Assembly: GCA_036785705.1 (NCBI GenBank)
Contig: JAWUZG010000032.1
Span: 14,588,001-14,652,000, forward strand
DNA length: 64,000 nucleotides
Direction: 5' to 3'
From: Acanthornis magna
Taxonomy: Eukaryota; Chordata; Aves; Passeriformes; Acanthizidae
Shown: piece by piece, positions 30,601-44,418 of the stretch
Layout: each line of letters starts with the position of its first letter
Numbering within the stretch: position 1 is the first letter of the stretch
Notes under the pieces: generated by a model
Databases searched by the model: none
What the model was told of the DNA's origin: nothing
Seen by the model: only the letters and a program-made list of their open reading frames with translations
Position numbers and translations under genes: made by a program

Positions 30601-33600
30601 ATGAGAAAATGGTTTACCAGAGCCAGGCCCATTCATTTTTAAGACAAAAAATAACCTACTGTTCTGCTTCAATAGCTACCATGTTTGTATTATTTTATGC
30701 TAATATTAACTGGGTAGAAAGCCATCTACAAACAACATCAACCATGTTATCTACTAGGAATCTTGCAATGCTAGTGATGTTTTTCTAAAAAAACCCTTTA
30801 AATGCTATCTAAACTCTGAAGTATTCAAACAAGTGAGATCACTGTCCTATTTACTTCAACAGCTTGTGCTGCCTTGGCTCACTGGAACATGGAAAATTTC
30901 CCATATTTAGACAATAACATCCTTTAAGGCCAGTTTTCATTGACCTTTAAATCACCATAATTTGCTCTCAGTAACTATTAAAAAGGACAAAAGCAAAGAC
31001 TTGTTAAAAAATGCTTCTCCTAATGGCATATCCTACCTAACTTCCACTTTAATGAAAAAGTCACTTCTGAAAAGAGACACTATCTTCCATTTGTAGAGCT
31101 GACCCTAACTGCTGAAAATTAACACTCTGAAAAAGTACAAATCTCAATTTATCATTTGCACATTTTAAAAATTGAAACAACCTGATCAGCAGCACTATTT
31201 CTGTACTTACTTCCTGTTAAATTTACAGCATGGATGGATGTATGAGACAGACCAGATTTTTAGTACTGTGTTCAATAACAACTTTTAACATTGAAAAAAA
31301 AAAGCTGCAGGTCCAGCTCTATCTGAAACAGAGAAATTAAATGCACACATGATTATTCTTCAGATTTATGTTATCTGGTGTTCACTTAGTTCCAACATAC
31401 CAGCTGTTTTCTGAAACTCACTCATAGAAGAAGAATTAAAATTTTTCCAGCAAAACCCAGGAAATGTATATTTTCTACATGAAGTGTTTTTAATTATAGG
31501 GAATTAAATATATTTAAGAAAAGAATAATGATTTTCTGACTCAATTAAAAATTACTGGAATCTCTTATCATAAAATTTGAGAAAAAAATTATAACAGATC
31601 AAACAACAAGGAAACATTTTGAGCTTTAAACACCTGGAATGTATCTGGCCCACTGCCATAAAAATTAACCTTGTCCATTAGAGGGCAAATGGTCTTATTT
31701 ATACTTTCTCTCTTTTTTACATAAATTTAGCCATGACCCCATGTAAAGTTTTTCATTTCATAAAGTCAAGATAAACATTTTGGGAAAAAAAATGCAGCAC
31801 GCAATGATACCAGCTAACGCAACCTAGTACTGCTAGTCTTCATTACACACATATGGGAAACAAAGTGCAGGATATGGAACGGACCTAGTGAGGAGTCTTG
31901 GGGCCAGTCCTATGGGGTGATGGAGTATTCAAAAAGCATCATCCACCAGTCACAATAGAAGTGTTTCTGAAATGTCATTTGGGAGCTTCCAGCCTCTTCA
32001 AGGGAATCACAGTCTCGAGTCCAAGGTCAGAAAGCACACGAGTTTTTCTGAGGACATTGCCATTGGAAGTCTACATGTCATATTTTAACTTATCTTTCAA
32101 AGGTGACATTTGTTTCACTGTAAGACTGAATGTGGTGTACCAGCCATTCATCAAATAATTGACATTACAATCACCCTCGAGAAGAACCTCATTTCAATAC
32201 ATGTACTGAAGCATTACTGCATTCTACATTAAGTGGCAAAGCAAAAGTAGATATAGGTATAGTAGATATAGATATATGTTCTTAGAATAAATCTAAAGAA
32301 TTCTAGCAGAAAAGTTAAAAGAGACCAAAAATACACTCTGATATAAAAAAGTTGTCAAAAGATGGTGAACTTCTGAAATGGAAATGTGCTGCTGTTTCTT
32401 TGTAAGCTACATTAGAGCTTCCTCTCAGGAACAGGAAGCTCTTCCTTTAGATGGAAAATTCCACCAGTATGCCGAAAACAGTAGTTAAATTCAGTATACT
32501 AGAGTGCTAAAATAAAGTCGTGAGGTCTCCTAAACTCCCTTCTCCCTTAAGACTAAAGAGAAATTTATGTTAAATGTAGTCACTTTGGGAACAAAGAAAC
32601 AAAAATGAGAACTGGCTTTTAACCATCTTTGTGCCAAAGGCATGCGTTCTCATTCAGTATGAACTGAAGCTTGCTTTTCTTTTTTTATATTTCTCAGTAA
32701 ACTGTTCCCTTATTTCTGCCAATTGATGTAAGCCTTCCATATCAATTCTGTCTTCAGCTGGAAGTCCTTGCTTTTGTTACAAAAATTACTTGCTTTGTTT
32801 AGTTTATGCACATTCATCTGTTTGATCTATGCCCCCAGCAGACTATTGTACGCTGTTTTCTAAAAGATACTGGATTTCCTGCATGTGGTTTAATCACCTA
32901 ATACTCATTAGCCACAGAAGCAGAACTGACATTCAGTGTCACCACTTAATTTGAAGAGCAGTGGTCAGGAAGCCAGATGCTTCACAAACCTTTCTCCACC
33001 CAGTTGCAAATTACATGACGTTACTGCTACTCTATAATAGATTCAGTAAAGTTATTGTGACCTGGTCTTTCTATGTTTATTATAATTAACACTGCTGACA
33101 TTTTTTGTTGAGCTGTGCCCATAAGAAAAGTTTTATGCAGCTATAAAATTTTTGCTAAAAAAAGATGAAAATGCATTGCAAGAAATAAAAGGATCCACTT
33201 CCATCCCAAAACATTTTTTCTTGTCTTTTTCAGAAGTCTCATATGTATATGGCTCTCTCAAATGCAAAAAGCTCCTGGACCAAAACTTCTAGCCATAAAT
33301 ATAGAGAAATACAAGATACCTTACCACACACAATAATCCCATTTGTTAGGCTTTTAAAGGCTGAAAATCTTTATGCCTTCTCTTCACTTTTTGATTTCTC
33401 ATTTTAAGACTTGGCTATTAAACCTATCTATTTAGAAAGCATATAGACAGAGACAGAACACGATGATGTTAGAATAGCCAAGCTACTGCAAAGTTACAGT
33501 GATTTTGCTAGGGCTTTTCCTTTCTCTTCTGGACTTCACCAAATACAGTTACAGGAATTACTGTAGGTTGGTTTTTTTTTTAAAGCTACTAAATATCTTG

Positions 33601-36600
33601 TATTGGAAATGCAACAATGAGACAGTGTTAGACTGCTGAGTAATGAGAGTATTTTGAAGAGAGAAGCTGCTGAATGTGTAAGCAGGGGATTTGGGTGGTG
33701 CTGAAGGACGTGCAACAAATGTACAGAAAATGGGAGCTGGAGAAACTCCAGCGTAAGCACAGCCCTAAAGGAAAACATCCTCTGGGCATGGGCTGGGATA
33801 TATACAGAATGAGCTAATAAAGCAATGTAGTGCTTCTAAATTGCTGGCATCTCATCTGAATACTACTGGTGCCTTGTTTTGCAGTATCAGATGATAACCT
33901 CGGGAATTACTGGGGACATGGAAAAACTTTGAAGAGAAGGAGAAGATTTTCTCTATCTCTAAGAAAATCTTAATATTTAAAAAAAAACTCCACAACAAAA
34001 CGAAAATCTGCACTAAATGTTTATCAGTCAACTGTAACAGTTCTCTGCTACAAGCTCATGTTACCAATGCATAAATCTCTATTGCTGGTGATACCTAATT
34101 GTAAACATATGCAGTAACATCTCTTTTTTTTTTTTTTAATCTCACTCATATCTGGAAGCAAGCTCTTTCCCTTCCACAGGATAGCCCTAGGAAGGGAGAA
34201 AGATGCCCACACAGTTTTCTTGTACTTCCCAAAGAATGAGTTGCAAGTTATTTCTTGTCTGTAACTGTTAGTTCATGTGGCACAAGCTGTCCTAAATGAG
34301 TGCTAGAACAGTGCAGAATTCCAGTCCGTGGAAATGGATACAATATACAAACTACTGTCAAGTGCAAGCCACAACTCCAGGACTGTCCCAAGGACCCCCA
34401 AGACAAAACAGAGGCAACTATTCCTGCCATTTTGTACAAAAGGAAGGATGGAGCAACTTCATTTGCAGACACTGCAGGGATTTGATAGGCTGTCCTTGAA
34501 AAGGTGTTGAACTAAGGAAAGTCAAAGTTCTCTTATTGAAGGAAGTGACTCTTAAAAGGTTTGCTTTGGGAGTAAAATTATGCTGACAATTAGGAAATTG
34601 TACAAATCTGTCAGGTTGAAAGAGGCTGTTTCATGACGGAAAATTTTACTAGATAAATATGGCTTGCATACAGTTGGACAGAGCTAATGAGTAGACCTCT
34701 CATGTACTGTATGACCTGACACTTTAGTGTTGCCAGTAGAATCTTCAGCCAAGTAGAGGTGTGAAATCTAAATAAAATCTCTGCCTTTAAAGTAGATTTC
34801 ATTAAGGAATGTACTGCTTTGAGAATTCTGGGAGCTTGTAACCAGAAGGCAGTATTGCACCCTGACATAGAGTCAAAATCTCCCTACAAATTCAGGAAAT
34901 TAGGAAGACATTGAAGAGTAACATGGTTACATATTGATACAAGTCATAATTATAGATATGAAACTGAAACATGCCAGAACATGCCAAAAATGCATCTATT
35001 TTAAAATGCAGATATATGGTTTATTTGTTGAAAAGGATATGGCCTACCTTTTATGTGGTATTGGCATTAGAAAGAAAAGATTAGTCAGAGTAAATATATT
35101 TAACTTAGGATCATGTACTTTCTGTCCAGTCTTCTGCACATAGATCCACAAGATGACTGCTTCAGTAAAGGAAACAAGAAGGTTCTAATAAATACTGCAT
35201 TAATAACTGTCACACAAACTGTCTTTCCCACTTAGTGAAAAGCATCTGTATGAAACTTCTTTGTTTCAGAGGACTGTCTCAGTAGGATATAATGAAATGA
35301 GGAAAATAATCATATGCCAAAACCCACAGAAGTAAGTTCCCATTAGCTCAAAGTGTAGATGCCCTTGAAATGATAAATTTGAACCCCCCAAATTTGTGGA
35401 GAAGGGAGAACATTCAGTTCTAACCTCACAAAAGAGATAGTAAAAACTCTTAAAAAAAACCAAAACAGTACAAGCCAAATGAGGACAGGGATCCCCTGGA
35501 AATATCCAGGACTCTGTGAAGGAAGTGAACAAGGGAATAGAGAGAAAGCCATGGCCAGTACTTTCATTTTGGCCTCTTGCTCAGAAAGCATTGAGGATGT
35601 CTGTAGAAGAGCACTGAGTCTTGCTAGTTGTCTTCCTTAGAAGACTATGTTAAGAATGACCAAACATCGAATGCTGCCAAACATTTTGAGAGTCATGTTT
35701 TTAGAAAGGATGGCCTCATTTCCTCCTGCTCACAGCCAAGATGTACTCCATCCAGAAAAAACAGAGCAATGCACCTACAAACTTAGGTCTAAAAGCCAGA
35801 AATTCCATGCTTGTGATGTGCTTTAGGATAAAGCTTTTATGACCACGATCCAAAGTCCCTTAAATATTACCTGCAGAAGAAATTATGTATGAAGTTTATG
35901 AGTGCAGGAAGAGGCTAATAATAGGTAAAGCTCCAACTCAGACAAGACTAAATGGAAGAACAACTCCAAGTGCTATTTCTGTAAATACCTACCCCTCTAA
36001 CTACTGCTGTAGGTTATACCTACATGCAAGCACCAAGTACATACAAAAAACCCACCACATGGAGGACGTTATATTTCATCATGCTAGGTCAGGACTACCT
36101 ATATTTAGTTTGGCACAGGCTAATCATTTATGAATTTATTCTGAGGTGAAAGTTTAATAAAAAGATAAAAATTCACACTGTACCTAAATAGTGAAACCTA
36201 TTGCCAAAATATTATGAAAACCCATGAATTTAACAGTTCTAGAGAGACCAGACGACTACATGCATATAAACTAAAGAATATCCTAATACTTTCAAAAATG
36301 AAGACATAACTTTTTTCCCCTTCAATTATTTCTTACATTAGAAACTGGCTTAATATTTATAAAGCACTCTGAGATGAAAATAAGGCCCACTGACATCTTC
36401 TGTGCGAGATCCTCACACCTTTCCCTGCAACAGCATTACTATCTGCTGACAGACCAAGCTGAATACACCTTGGGCAAGATCCAGTCTAAAAGATAGTCTA
36501 GGAGAAGAGATGAATTCAGCACTCTCACATTGTGCTAATTCTTCTTTTCCAATTTTTCAGAGCGGGGCAAAGGTTTAGCTGGGAAGATTTTATTAGCCTT

Positions 36601-38018
36601 ACCTTCAAGCCAAGGAAGCAACAGCATGCTAAGCTAAGTTTTAGCTTGATGAAGGTAACAGCAGATCAGAATCATGCCAGAAAGTAAAATTACTGGATGT
36701 CATTAACTCAATGGCAAGGCTATACACAGAAAACAAAGGAAAGAGAAAAGTGTTGCCTGAAACATGTCAACAGTTGTCATCTTCACAGAAGACATAAGTG
36801 AAAAATGACCAAACTTTATTTCAAAAGTGCTTGGTGAGAGGTTGCAACTGCCATCATCATCAGGCTTTAGAAGCCATTAAGAGAAAGACTGTCTAAAATT
36901 AGAAGAAATGCTATAGCTATGTTAATTCTCTGTCAAAATGTTACAAAATAACTTGCCACCCCAACCATGTTGTTAATACACACACCAGGTTCTTCTACAG
37001 AACAGAATTCCAACAATCTATTTTCAAAGAAGTATTTTGCTGGTTTTTATGTCTTTATTGCAGAACATTTTTGTTTCATATACTGTCCTAACAATGAAGC
37101 CCTTACAAGAGATCAGTTAAAAAGCCTTCACATTTCTTTTTTTTCACTTACAGATTAAAATTCCATATAGTTTTCAGAGAATAAAATATTAGGAAAAATA
37201 ACTGTGAAACTAGTGCTTTGTTGTATCTTTTAATATAATTTTATGTTATGCAATAATCACTTCTAACATGAAATTAGATACTAAGATAATTATGTATAGT
37301 AACAATCAGATGAATAAAGTCCCTAAATAGACATATGTATACATATATACTCTTTTCCAGGGAAGGAAAACACCATCTAGATGTGCTGAAAAAATCTAAG
37401 GGAGCTGTTACACTGGTGAAAAAGTTATGTCAAATAAATCCAGACATTCTAGTAGTCTCAATCAAGAAAACACCATACGTCTGAGGGAGAGACAGTCACA
37501 AAAAAGCTCCAGGAACTGAATTTTCTTAGCTCATGTGATCCAGGAGTACTTGGCAAGTTTTTGGCCTCCATTAAGCCAAATCTGGTTTCTGAAGAGACTT
37601 GGATGTCACAGACATCCATTGGAATTTAAAAAAATAACTCTAATAAAAGCCTCATTAAAAACCACAAAAAGATTATTAAATGTACCACAGGATCAACCTT
37701 GTACTGGCAAGCAGACTGCAACTTCTGATGCCAAGGTCTAACATTTTGCATGTTCTGTCACAGGAAATAAATATTTCCCTGTTCTCTAATTTCTTTTCTT
37801 CATTAAAAAGTGATACTATCTTGCAGCTGGCAATCTCAGTATGTAAACATTACTGTCTCAACAAAAAATGAAGTCACATTTGCAACATTTGCATTCAACA
37901 CCGTGCAGCTGAATCATTGTAAATGTAAATACATAAAACAAATGTAAATAAATACATTCTTTTTGAGAAATACAAGCAACTAAGTTCTAAGGAAAGAACT
38001 AAGTCTCAAATTTTTATG

Positions 38019-38029
38019 TGCTGAGTCAG
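38019..38029 (+). promoter_or_regulatory. Candidate MARE / NRF2-type site
   Basis: TGCTGAGTCAG matches the left arm and core of the Maf recognition element TGCTGAGTCAGCA. ME1 is an established NRF2 target through antioxidant elements, which gives this site in intron 3 some context. A single motif match can occur by chance. Confidence 0.3.
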
Positions 38030-40096
38030 TCACGCACTTCAGTGACGAGGAAATCTGGTAAATAACTTCAAAGCTGACACACTTTGCCTTTTAAGAGACT
38101 GCATCAGATCCAATAGAGCTGCTTTAAAAATGGTTCCTAGTTAGCCTGACAGTCTGTGACTGCATGGGGAAATTATTTCAGAGAACTCTGCCATGCCTGT
38201 GGAACTGCAACAGCCACCAGGGTTTGCTCTGATCATATTCTGTTTGAAATGGCTTTTCCTTCTAGGAAAGGCAATATATAAACAGTCACCTAACATTTTA
38301 ACAACATTCAAAGTCTTCAGCATAGCAGTACTTGGCAATTATATCTCCCTTCTCTGAATGCTGAGTTTACACAAGATTTTGGAGTTTAAACTCCTGGGTG
38401 TTCTCAATACAATGTAAAAAGTTGATTTTGGATTCTTAGAGGAAATTTCCATTGAGCTTTCCCATATTTATTCTTGTTGGATGAAATAACTGTTACATTT
38501 CAGAAATCCATTTATAGAAATAGATTGTTTCTTGGTAAGTAATCAAAAGCTGTCATATGCATGTATATGCCTTATGCAACTGAAGAATTTTTTACTTTAG
38601 GAATTTAAATCATGGATAGAAACTCTGAACCAAAAAGTGACCTAGTAGAGATTCTGAGATAATGCTTTTAATGATAGCATGAGCATTACAATAAAACCAG
38701 AACCCCATTATATTCCCAGCATAAGTAAAGCTTCTATCTGTACAGGTCCAAATTCCTTCTCTGACCAACTCCATGGAGGATCATTTCTTCTCTCATTCTC
38801 CTCAACAGTTAGGAAGAAGATCAGACAGACTGGTCTTCTAAATTATGTTTATGCAACAGTGCAGTGTAGGTAGGTGAATGTTACAGATCTGCTATCAGAT
38901 CTGTCGTGTTTATTTCTACAATAACACTGTTATTCATTAAACTGGTGGATTTAAAGCTGAATATTCAGAGCAAGTAATGCAATCTTGAGTTGAGTCTGAA
39001 TGTTACAAATAAATGTCAATTATACAGAGGAGCTTCAAACCAGTGAGTCAAGTCACTTTGCAGCTGGTTCTCTTGAGAAATGATGCTTAATCAGATGGTT
39101 AGCTGGTCAACCATGAATGTTTATTCTAAAATTGCAAAATACTGCTTCAGAATGAAAACCTCTGCCTGAGCCACAGAGTCCTTCTGTGACTGTAAGCACA
39201 TCATGTGAGCCCATAAAGTCCTCTAAAAAACACATCAGGAAGTCACAGAAGATGATCTCATTTAATGATTCCACGAGACACCTATTTTTTGAACTCTAAA
39301 TTAATTTTTGCTGTTCTTTGCCTCAAGAGATAACTTGTTAGCCAGGGGCTTCAAACTCAATTCACAAGGTAAAGAAGTATAACTAAATATTGAACATTGG
39401 AAAAAATCCTTACAGATGTAAACTAAATAGGACACTGCCTTGCAAACTGAAGTGAGATAAATGTGATGTGCAGCAACTGGGTAATTTTTACCTTATTTAC
39501 CTCCAAGTCTGTTTCTAATGGGATCTGTATTAAACTATGACATATCAAACATTTTCTGAGCTGTGGGAAGAGACAGTAATAAAAATATTCTGAAATAAAA
39601 AAACAGTCTGAGAGAAAAAGTCACTTATCTGCAAAGACAGTATTCACATATGAGTCAACATAAAGGAGATACACACAGTTCTTATAGATGAAAATACCTT
39701 TTTTTAAGGTATGATCAGATTATACCTTTTTCCTTTGTTACAACTTCTTGAAAAAAAGTCAATCAAAATTGTAAGATGGTATAGCCTGGTCTAAATTTTA
39801 CATGTTTTACTCCTTTTCCCCTTCTGATAATTAATTTTAATGTTCATTTTTTCTTCTCCATCTCATGGAGGATGCTGTTTATGAGGTATGTTGACATATA
39901 AGGCTTAATGCTAAATGAGTCATGGTCTAGAATGCAATTTCAAACTAAATTATATTGGTTGCTTTGCATAGTTGGTTTTGGAATAATTTAGAAAAGGTTT
40001 TTCTTAGGAAAAAAAAAACAACATATCTCTCTAACAGCACAGTGGAAGATTGAATTGTAGGTATTTTTCTTAAGCAGGAAAGAGTCTGTCAAAGAT

Positions 40097-40160
40097 CATA
40101 GAACCACAGAATGGTTTGGATTACAAAGGACTTTAAAGATCATGTAGCTCCAACCCCGCT
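40097..40160 (-). mobile_element. CR1 LINE terminal fragment, left half of an inverted pair
   Basis: A short (about 64 bp) minus-oriented CR1 3' terminus: ATCATAGAACCACAGAATGG, TTTGGATTACAAAGGACTTT, then AAAGATCATGTAGCTCCAAC. It stops abruptly where the plus-oriented CR1 begins. No matching remainder of this copy is seen beyond the second element, so it was not simply split by an insertion. Confidence 0.85.
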
Positions 40161-40637
40161 GCAAAAGAGACAGTGAGGTGCTGGAGGAAGTCCAGAGAAG
40201 GGCAATGGAGCTCGTGAAGGGTCTGGAGAACAAGTTTTGTGAGGAGTGGCTGAGGAAGCTGAGGGTGTTTAGCCTGGAGAAGAGGAGGCTCAGGAGTGAC
40301 CTTACCACTCTCTACAACTCCCTGAAAGGAGGGTGTAGACAGATGGAAGTTGGCCTCTTCTCCCAGGCAACCAGTGACAGGACAAGAGGAAATGGCCTCA
40401 AGCGGTGGCAGGGAGTTTCAGCTTGGACACCAGGAAGAATTTCTTACTGAAAAGGTGGTTAAGCATTGGAACAAGCTGTCCAGGGACAGGGAGGAGTCAC
40501 CGTCCCTGGAAGTGTTCAAGAAGTTACTGGATGTGACACTTAGTGCTATGGTTTAGTTGATGTGGTGGTGGTCAGTCAAAAGTTGGACTCAATGACCTTG
40601 GAGGTCTCTTGCAACCTTAACAATTCCATGATTCTAA
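40161..40637 (+). mobile_element. CR1 LINE 3' fragment, longest in window
   Basis: Plus-oriented CR1, about 477 bp. Blocks include GAGGTGCTGGAGGAAGTCCA, GAGAAGGGCAATGGAGCTCG, TTTAGCCTGGAGAAGAGGAG, CTCTTCTCCCAGGCAACCAG, GACAAGAGGAAATGGCCTCA, AATTTCTTACTGAAAAGGTG, ATGGTTTAGTTGATGTGGTG and GGACTCAATGACCTTGGAGG, ending AATTCCATGATTC. Two overlapping plus-strand frames (90 and 68 codons, 40178-40556) are translations of this repeat, not genes. It covers the last part of ORF2 and the 3' UTR only. Confidence 0.93.
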
Positions 40638-41573
40638 TTAAACTGGGTGTTTTTCTGCACAGATCCTTCACACGTTAGGGAGAAAGGGAGAAGTACATGT
40701 ATGGGCAGAGGTGCTCCTTGTGAAATATTTTATATGGCAATGAGTATCAAAATGAGGGGTAATGAGACCAGTGTAAGCGAAGACTTAATTTCCAGACACA
40801 TTCAGCACTTCCTGGACGGCAAATAAAATCACCATGGCGGTAAATATTGAGGGAAAAAAAGGAGATGACTTCTCCTACTAAGGGAGGCACCTAAAAGCCA
40901 CAGATCATTAAACAGATTTAAGTAAGCATTCTTGAGGTATTTTTGAACTTTTTAATGTGCATAGAAGTGGGAATTCTTGTTTTCTGCAATTGACCAGATG
41001 GTCCTGACTCATTCTGTCACTCAAAAGGCCAAAATGATTTTCACATTAACAGCAAAACCTTGAAGCCATAAGTCTCTCTCATATATCTCCTGCTGAAGAA
41101 TTTGTGAGTAGTCATTTGTTCCCTTACATCTTGAAAGCTTCTTACTTTTGATCAATGCCTTGAGTGTAAAAAACCTATTTCTGTTAACAGAGCTATGCAC
41201 ATGCAGCTCATTTATCTCTTCCTTTGCCAGAAAATTCTGCAGAAGGCTCCAAAGTGTTGTTCCAGTTTGCAGTTGAAGACAGTGATATACACTATGTTCT
41301 CAAACAGCAACCACCATAAATCTCAAACTCTGTGAGTTGCTGTTCAAGAGGCAGAGTGAAACAGAAGTGTCTATCCTTCTTTCAGACCTTTCCCTCATCA
41401 CTCTATAAATATAGATATTGGATACAGAATAAAAGCACTCCAGTAACCAACCTAGGAAGCAAGAAATTATTAAGCAGTGTCACAGGCACTTTGATGATTT
41501 TTGATTATTTTTAAGGCATCAGTAGATGCATATGTAATGTATCCTTAGTTTGTATACATATTGTTTTTACAAA

Positions 41574-41592
41574 TATATGTGTGTGTGTGTAT
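41574..41592 (+). repeat. Short (TA)(TG)n tract
   Basis: A short run of TATATGTGTGTGTGTGTAT in intron 3, about 360 bp from the exon 3 donor. Confidence 0.85.
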
Positions 41593-41933
41593 AAAATAAC
41601 AATAACATAAATATTTATACATGCAAAAGTCTATGCTTTTCAGGTTTCTAAGACAAATCTAAAACTAAGCTTCCATTCTTCTCCAGTCTTCTAACATGCA
41701 GCTATGATTCTAAAACAGTCAGTTAATAAGATTAAAAATATATTCATGTTTTAATGCAATTAAACCAACCATTTGCTTTCTTAATGCAGATAAGAAATGC
41801 ACAAATTATTGTTTAATGTAGACCAAAAGCATAGCTTGAATTATCTCAATTATTGCAGTTTTGGCTTACATTCAGCTGTTAGAAAACCCCTGCAGAAATC
41901 TGCCAAGAGGAAAATAAGATACAATTACTTTTA

Positions 41934-42125
<192 letters not shown>

Positions 42126-44385
42126 TTAGACAGACATAAGGGAACATATAAAGTAGATTTAGACATATAGAAGTGTTTGGGTAATTAAAATTATGTTTGT
42201 TCTATAATAGCCGCTCTCTTATTGAAAGTATTTAAATTTCTCCTTGTTTTAATAGCACAAATGGCTCAGACACAAAGGATAACAAACTGGTTGAGACAGA
42301 GAACCTGAAACCATCACCAAGTTGTCAAACTCTACATACTCAGGAAGCTAATCCCTCTCAGGTGTAAAACACTGAGCTGCAATTGAGGATTTGGTCTGTC
42401 AGAACCTTATCTGTGTACATCAGTTGTTCCACTTGAAATGAGACCAGCATTTAATATAACTTAAACAAGCTTACTCACTTGCCCAAAGAAAACAGAAGTA
42501 GAAACATTAAGCTTTGCATGCTCTTGCCTCGATAGAAATTTATCCTAAATCCAAACTAATACTTCTAACAAATACTGAAAAACAAAGCTTTTGAAAACAA
42601 AGCATACACACATGGCCTTTCATCCCTTAAGTCTATGTTTGACACGAAATCAGCAATGTTATATCTCCTAACTAAAACCAATTCTGAGGAAGTTCTATAT
42701 TTATTTTAAAAGAAGACCAATGAGAAAAAAAGGATCATATAAATGAGAGTGAAAAACTTCATGTTCAGCTTGATCTATTTTGACTTACCATCACACTTAT
42801 AATGAATAATTACATTACTGTTTCAAGATCCCAATCAGGAAACCAAATTGCAATGCTGAGTGTGACATGATATGAATCTATGAGTAAATTCAAGTTGTAC
42901 CAGTTCACATAGCTATGACTGTCACTTTCTGAATACTTAATATTTAGGATTTTGGTGATCCTAAACCTTATTTGTCTATTCACTAGTTTTAGCAATGTTA
43001 AGTATTGCTGTAAAAATTAAGCAGTCTCGTATACCAACAGGCTTACACAAAATTTTTAACTTACACATACAATTTATGTATGTGGGGTTTTTTTTTAATT
43101 TACAAAGGATTTCTAATTATTTACACTCAAAAAGTTTAATATGTCCATCATTTTATTACAGAAGTATTGAGGATACATATAGAACACATTCATCCCAAAA
43201 GCATAGAGGTTTGTGTACTTAAACGTTATTCATATGAACTTTCCTTCTGCATACTTACGCATCCTATACCCCAACAAAATCCAATTCATTCTTTAGAAAG
43301 ACACAAATATAGCCAGGCAACCATCTGACAAAGAACAGCTTAGTAAATCTGAATGTGTTTCATTCAAGCTTAGCTTGTATATCCCTGTATATCAAGGAGG
43401 CATTCCTTTTGGGACCTGCTACATAAACTTTTAATGAACACTGTAAGCAAGGCGAGTGCAGCCAGTTTGGCACTTGGTGACTGTAATGAGGTGACAGAAG
43501 TGAGGGAAAACAATATCCCTTCCCTTGTGTCATGAAGGGTATTTTAGACCCTAAACAGATAAAGATCTAGAAACCAAAAAGTTGCAGTTGTACTCTAAAT
43601 ACCATCACCATGAAGCAATCAGAACCACCTTCCATCACACACATTAGTTTTGAATGTTCTCCAATGTTAAATTATATCCTGCTCTTGTAGTTCTCAGCTA
43701 CAAACACACACACATACATACGAATTTTCTTTCATATTATTACATTTCCCTATAGCCTTTCATTTTCCCAGTATTTCTTTATGATATAGAATAACTTTCA
43801 ACATCCTTGAATTCTCAGAGCATTTGCTTTATTAAAACCTTTCTGCTGAGGACAACTATCCCAACATTTATCTTGAAATACAAATTCATGCACATGTAGT
43901 TGTGAATACACATGAAGACATTAATTTTGTTTCCAGAGAACATTTAAAGTGATGTTAGAGAATATCATGCATATTTTGGCCTCCACTCTATACTGGACAC
44001 TGCGAGCACCATGCAAGCCACAGCACCATTCTGAAACGGTTGCCAGTATTTTATTTTTTTTATCACTTTCATTTAAAATGTGGCGTGGTTACTTAAGAGT
44101 ATAAAATACCTTTTCATTATCTTTTCTTATTGCTCAGATCAAGCCTGGATTTTAAATGGGGTAAATAAATCTTTTACAAAAGAAACTAAAAGCTTAGCAA
44201 AAGGCTTCCTCAGGAACTTCAAATCAAAAAATTGTTTGTTACAACTCCCCATTTTGTTCTTACTGTCCTATAGCACTAAGCTGGGGCTTTATTTTCTTAT
44301 TCGTATTTATCGTGCCACTTTTATATTCAGGATATGCTAAAGAACTGCAAAGGTTGCATACTACTTATACTTTAAAATATTGCAT

Positions 44386-44418
44386 ACTTGATCATATTAC
44401 ATACTTGACCACATCCAA
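44386..44418 (+). repeat. Short direct repeat, 18-bp period
   Basis: GCATACTTGATCATATTA is followed at once by CATACTTGACCACAT, two near-identical 18-bp units in intron 2. Confidence 0.6.

Noticed and set aside
40178..40556. Frames of 90 and 68 codons that look protein-like
   Set aside because: They are translations of a 5'-truncated CR1 fragment; no intact reverse transcriptase or endonuclease is present.
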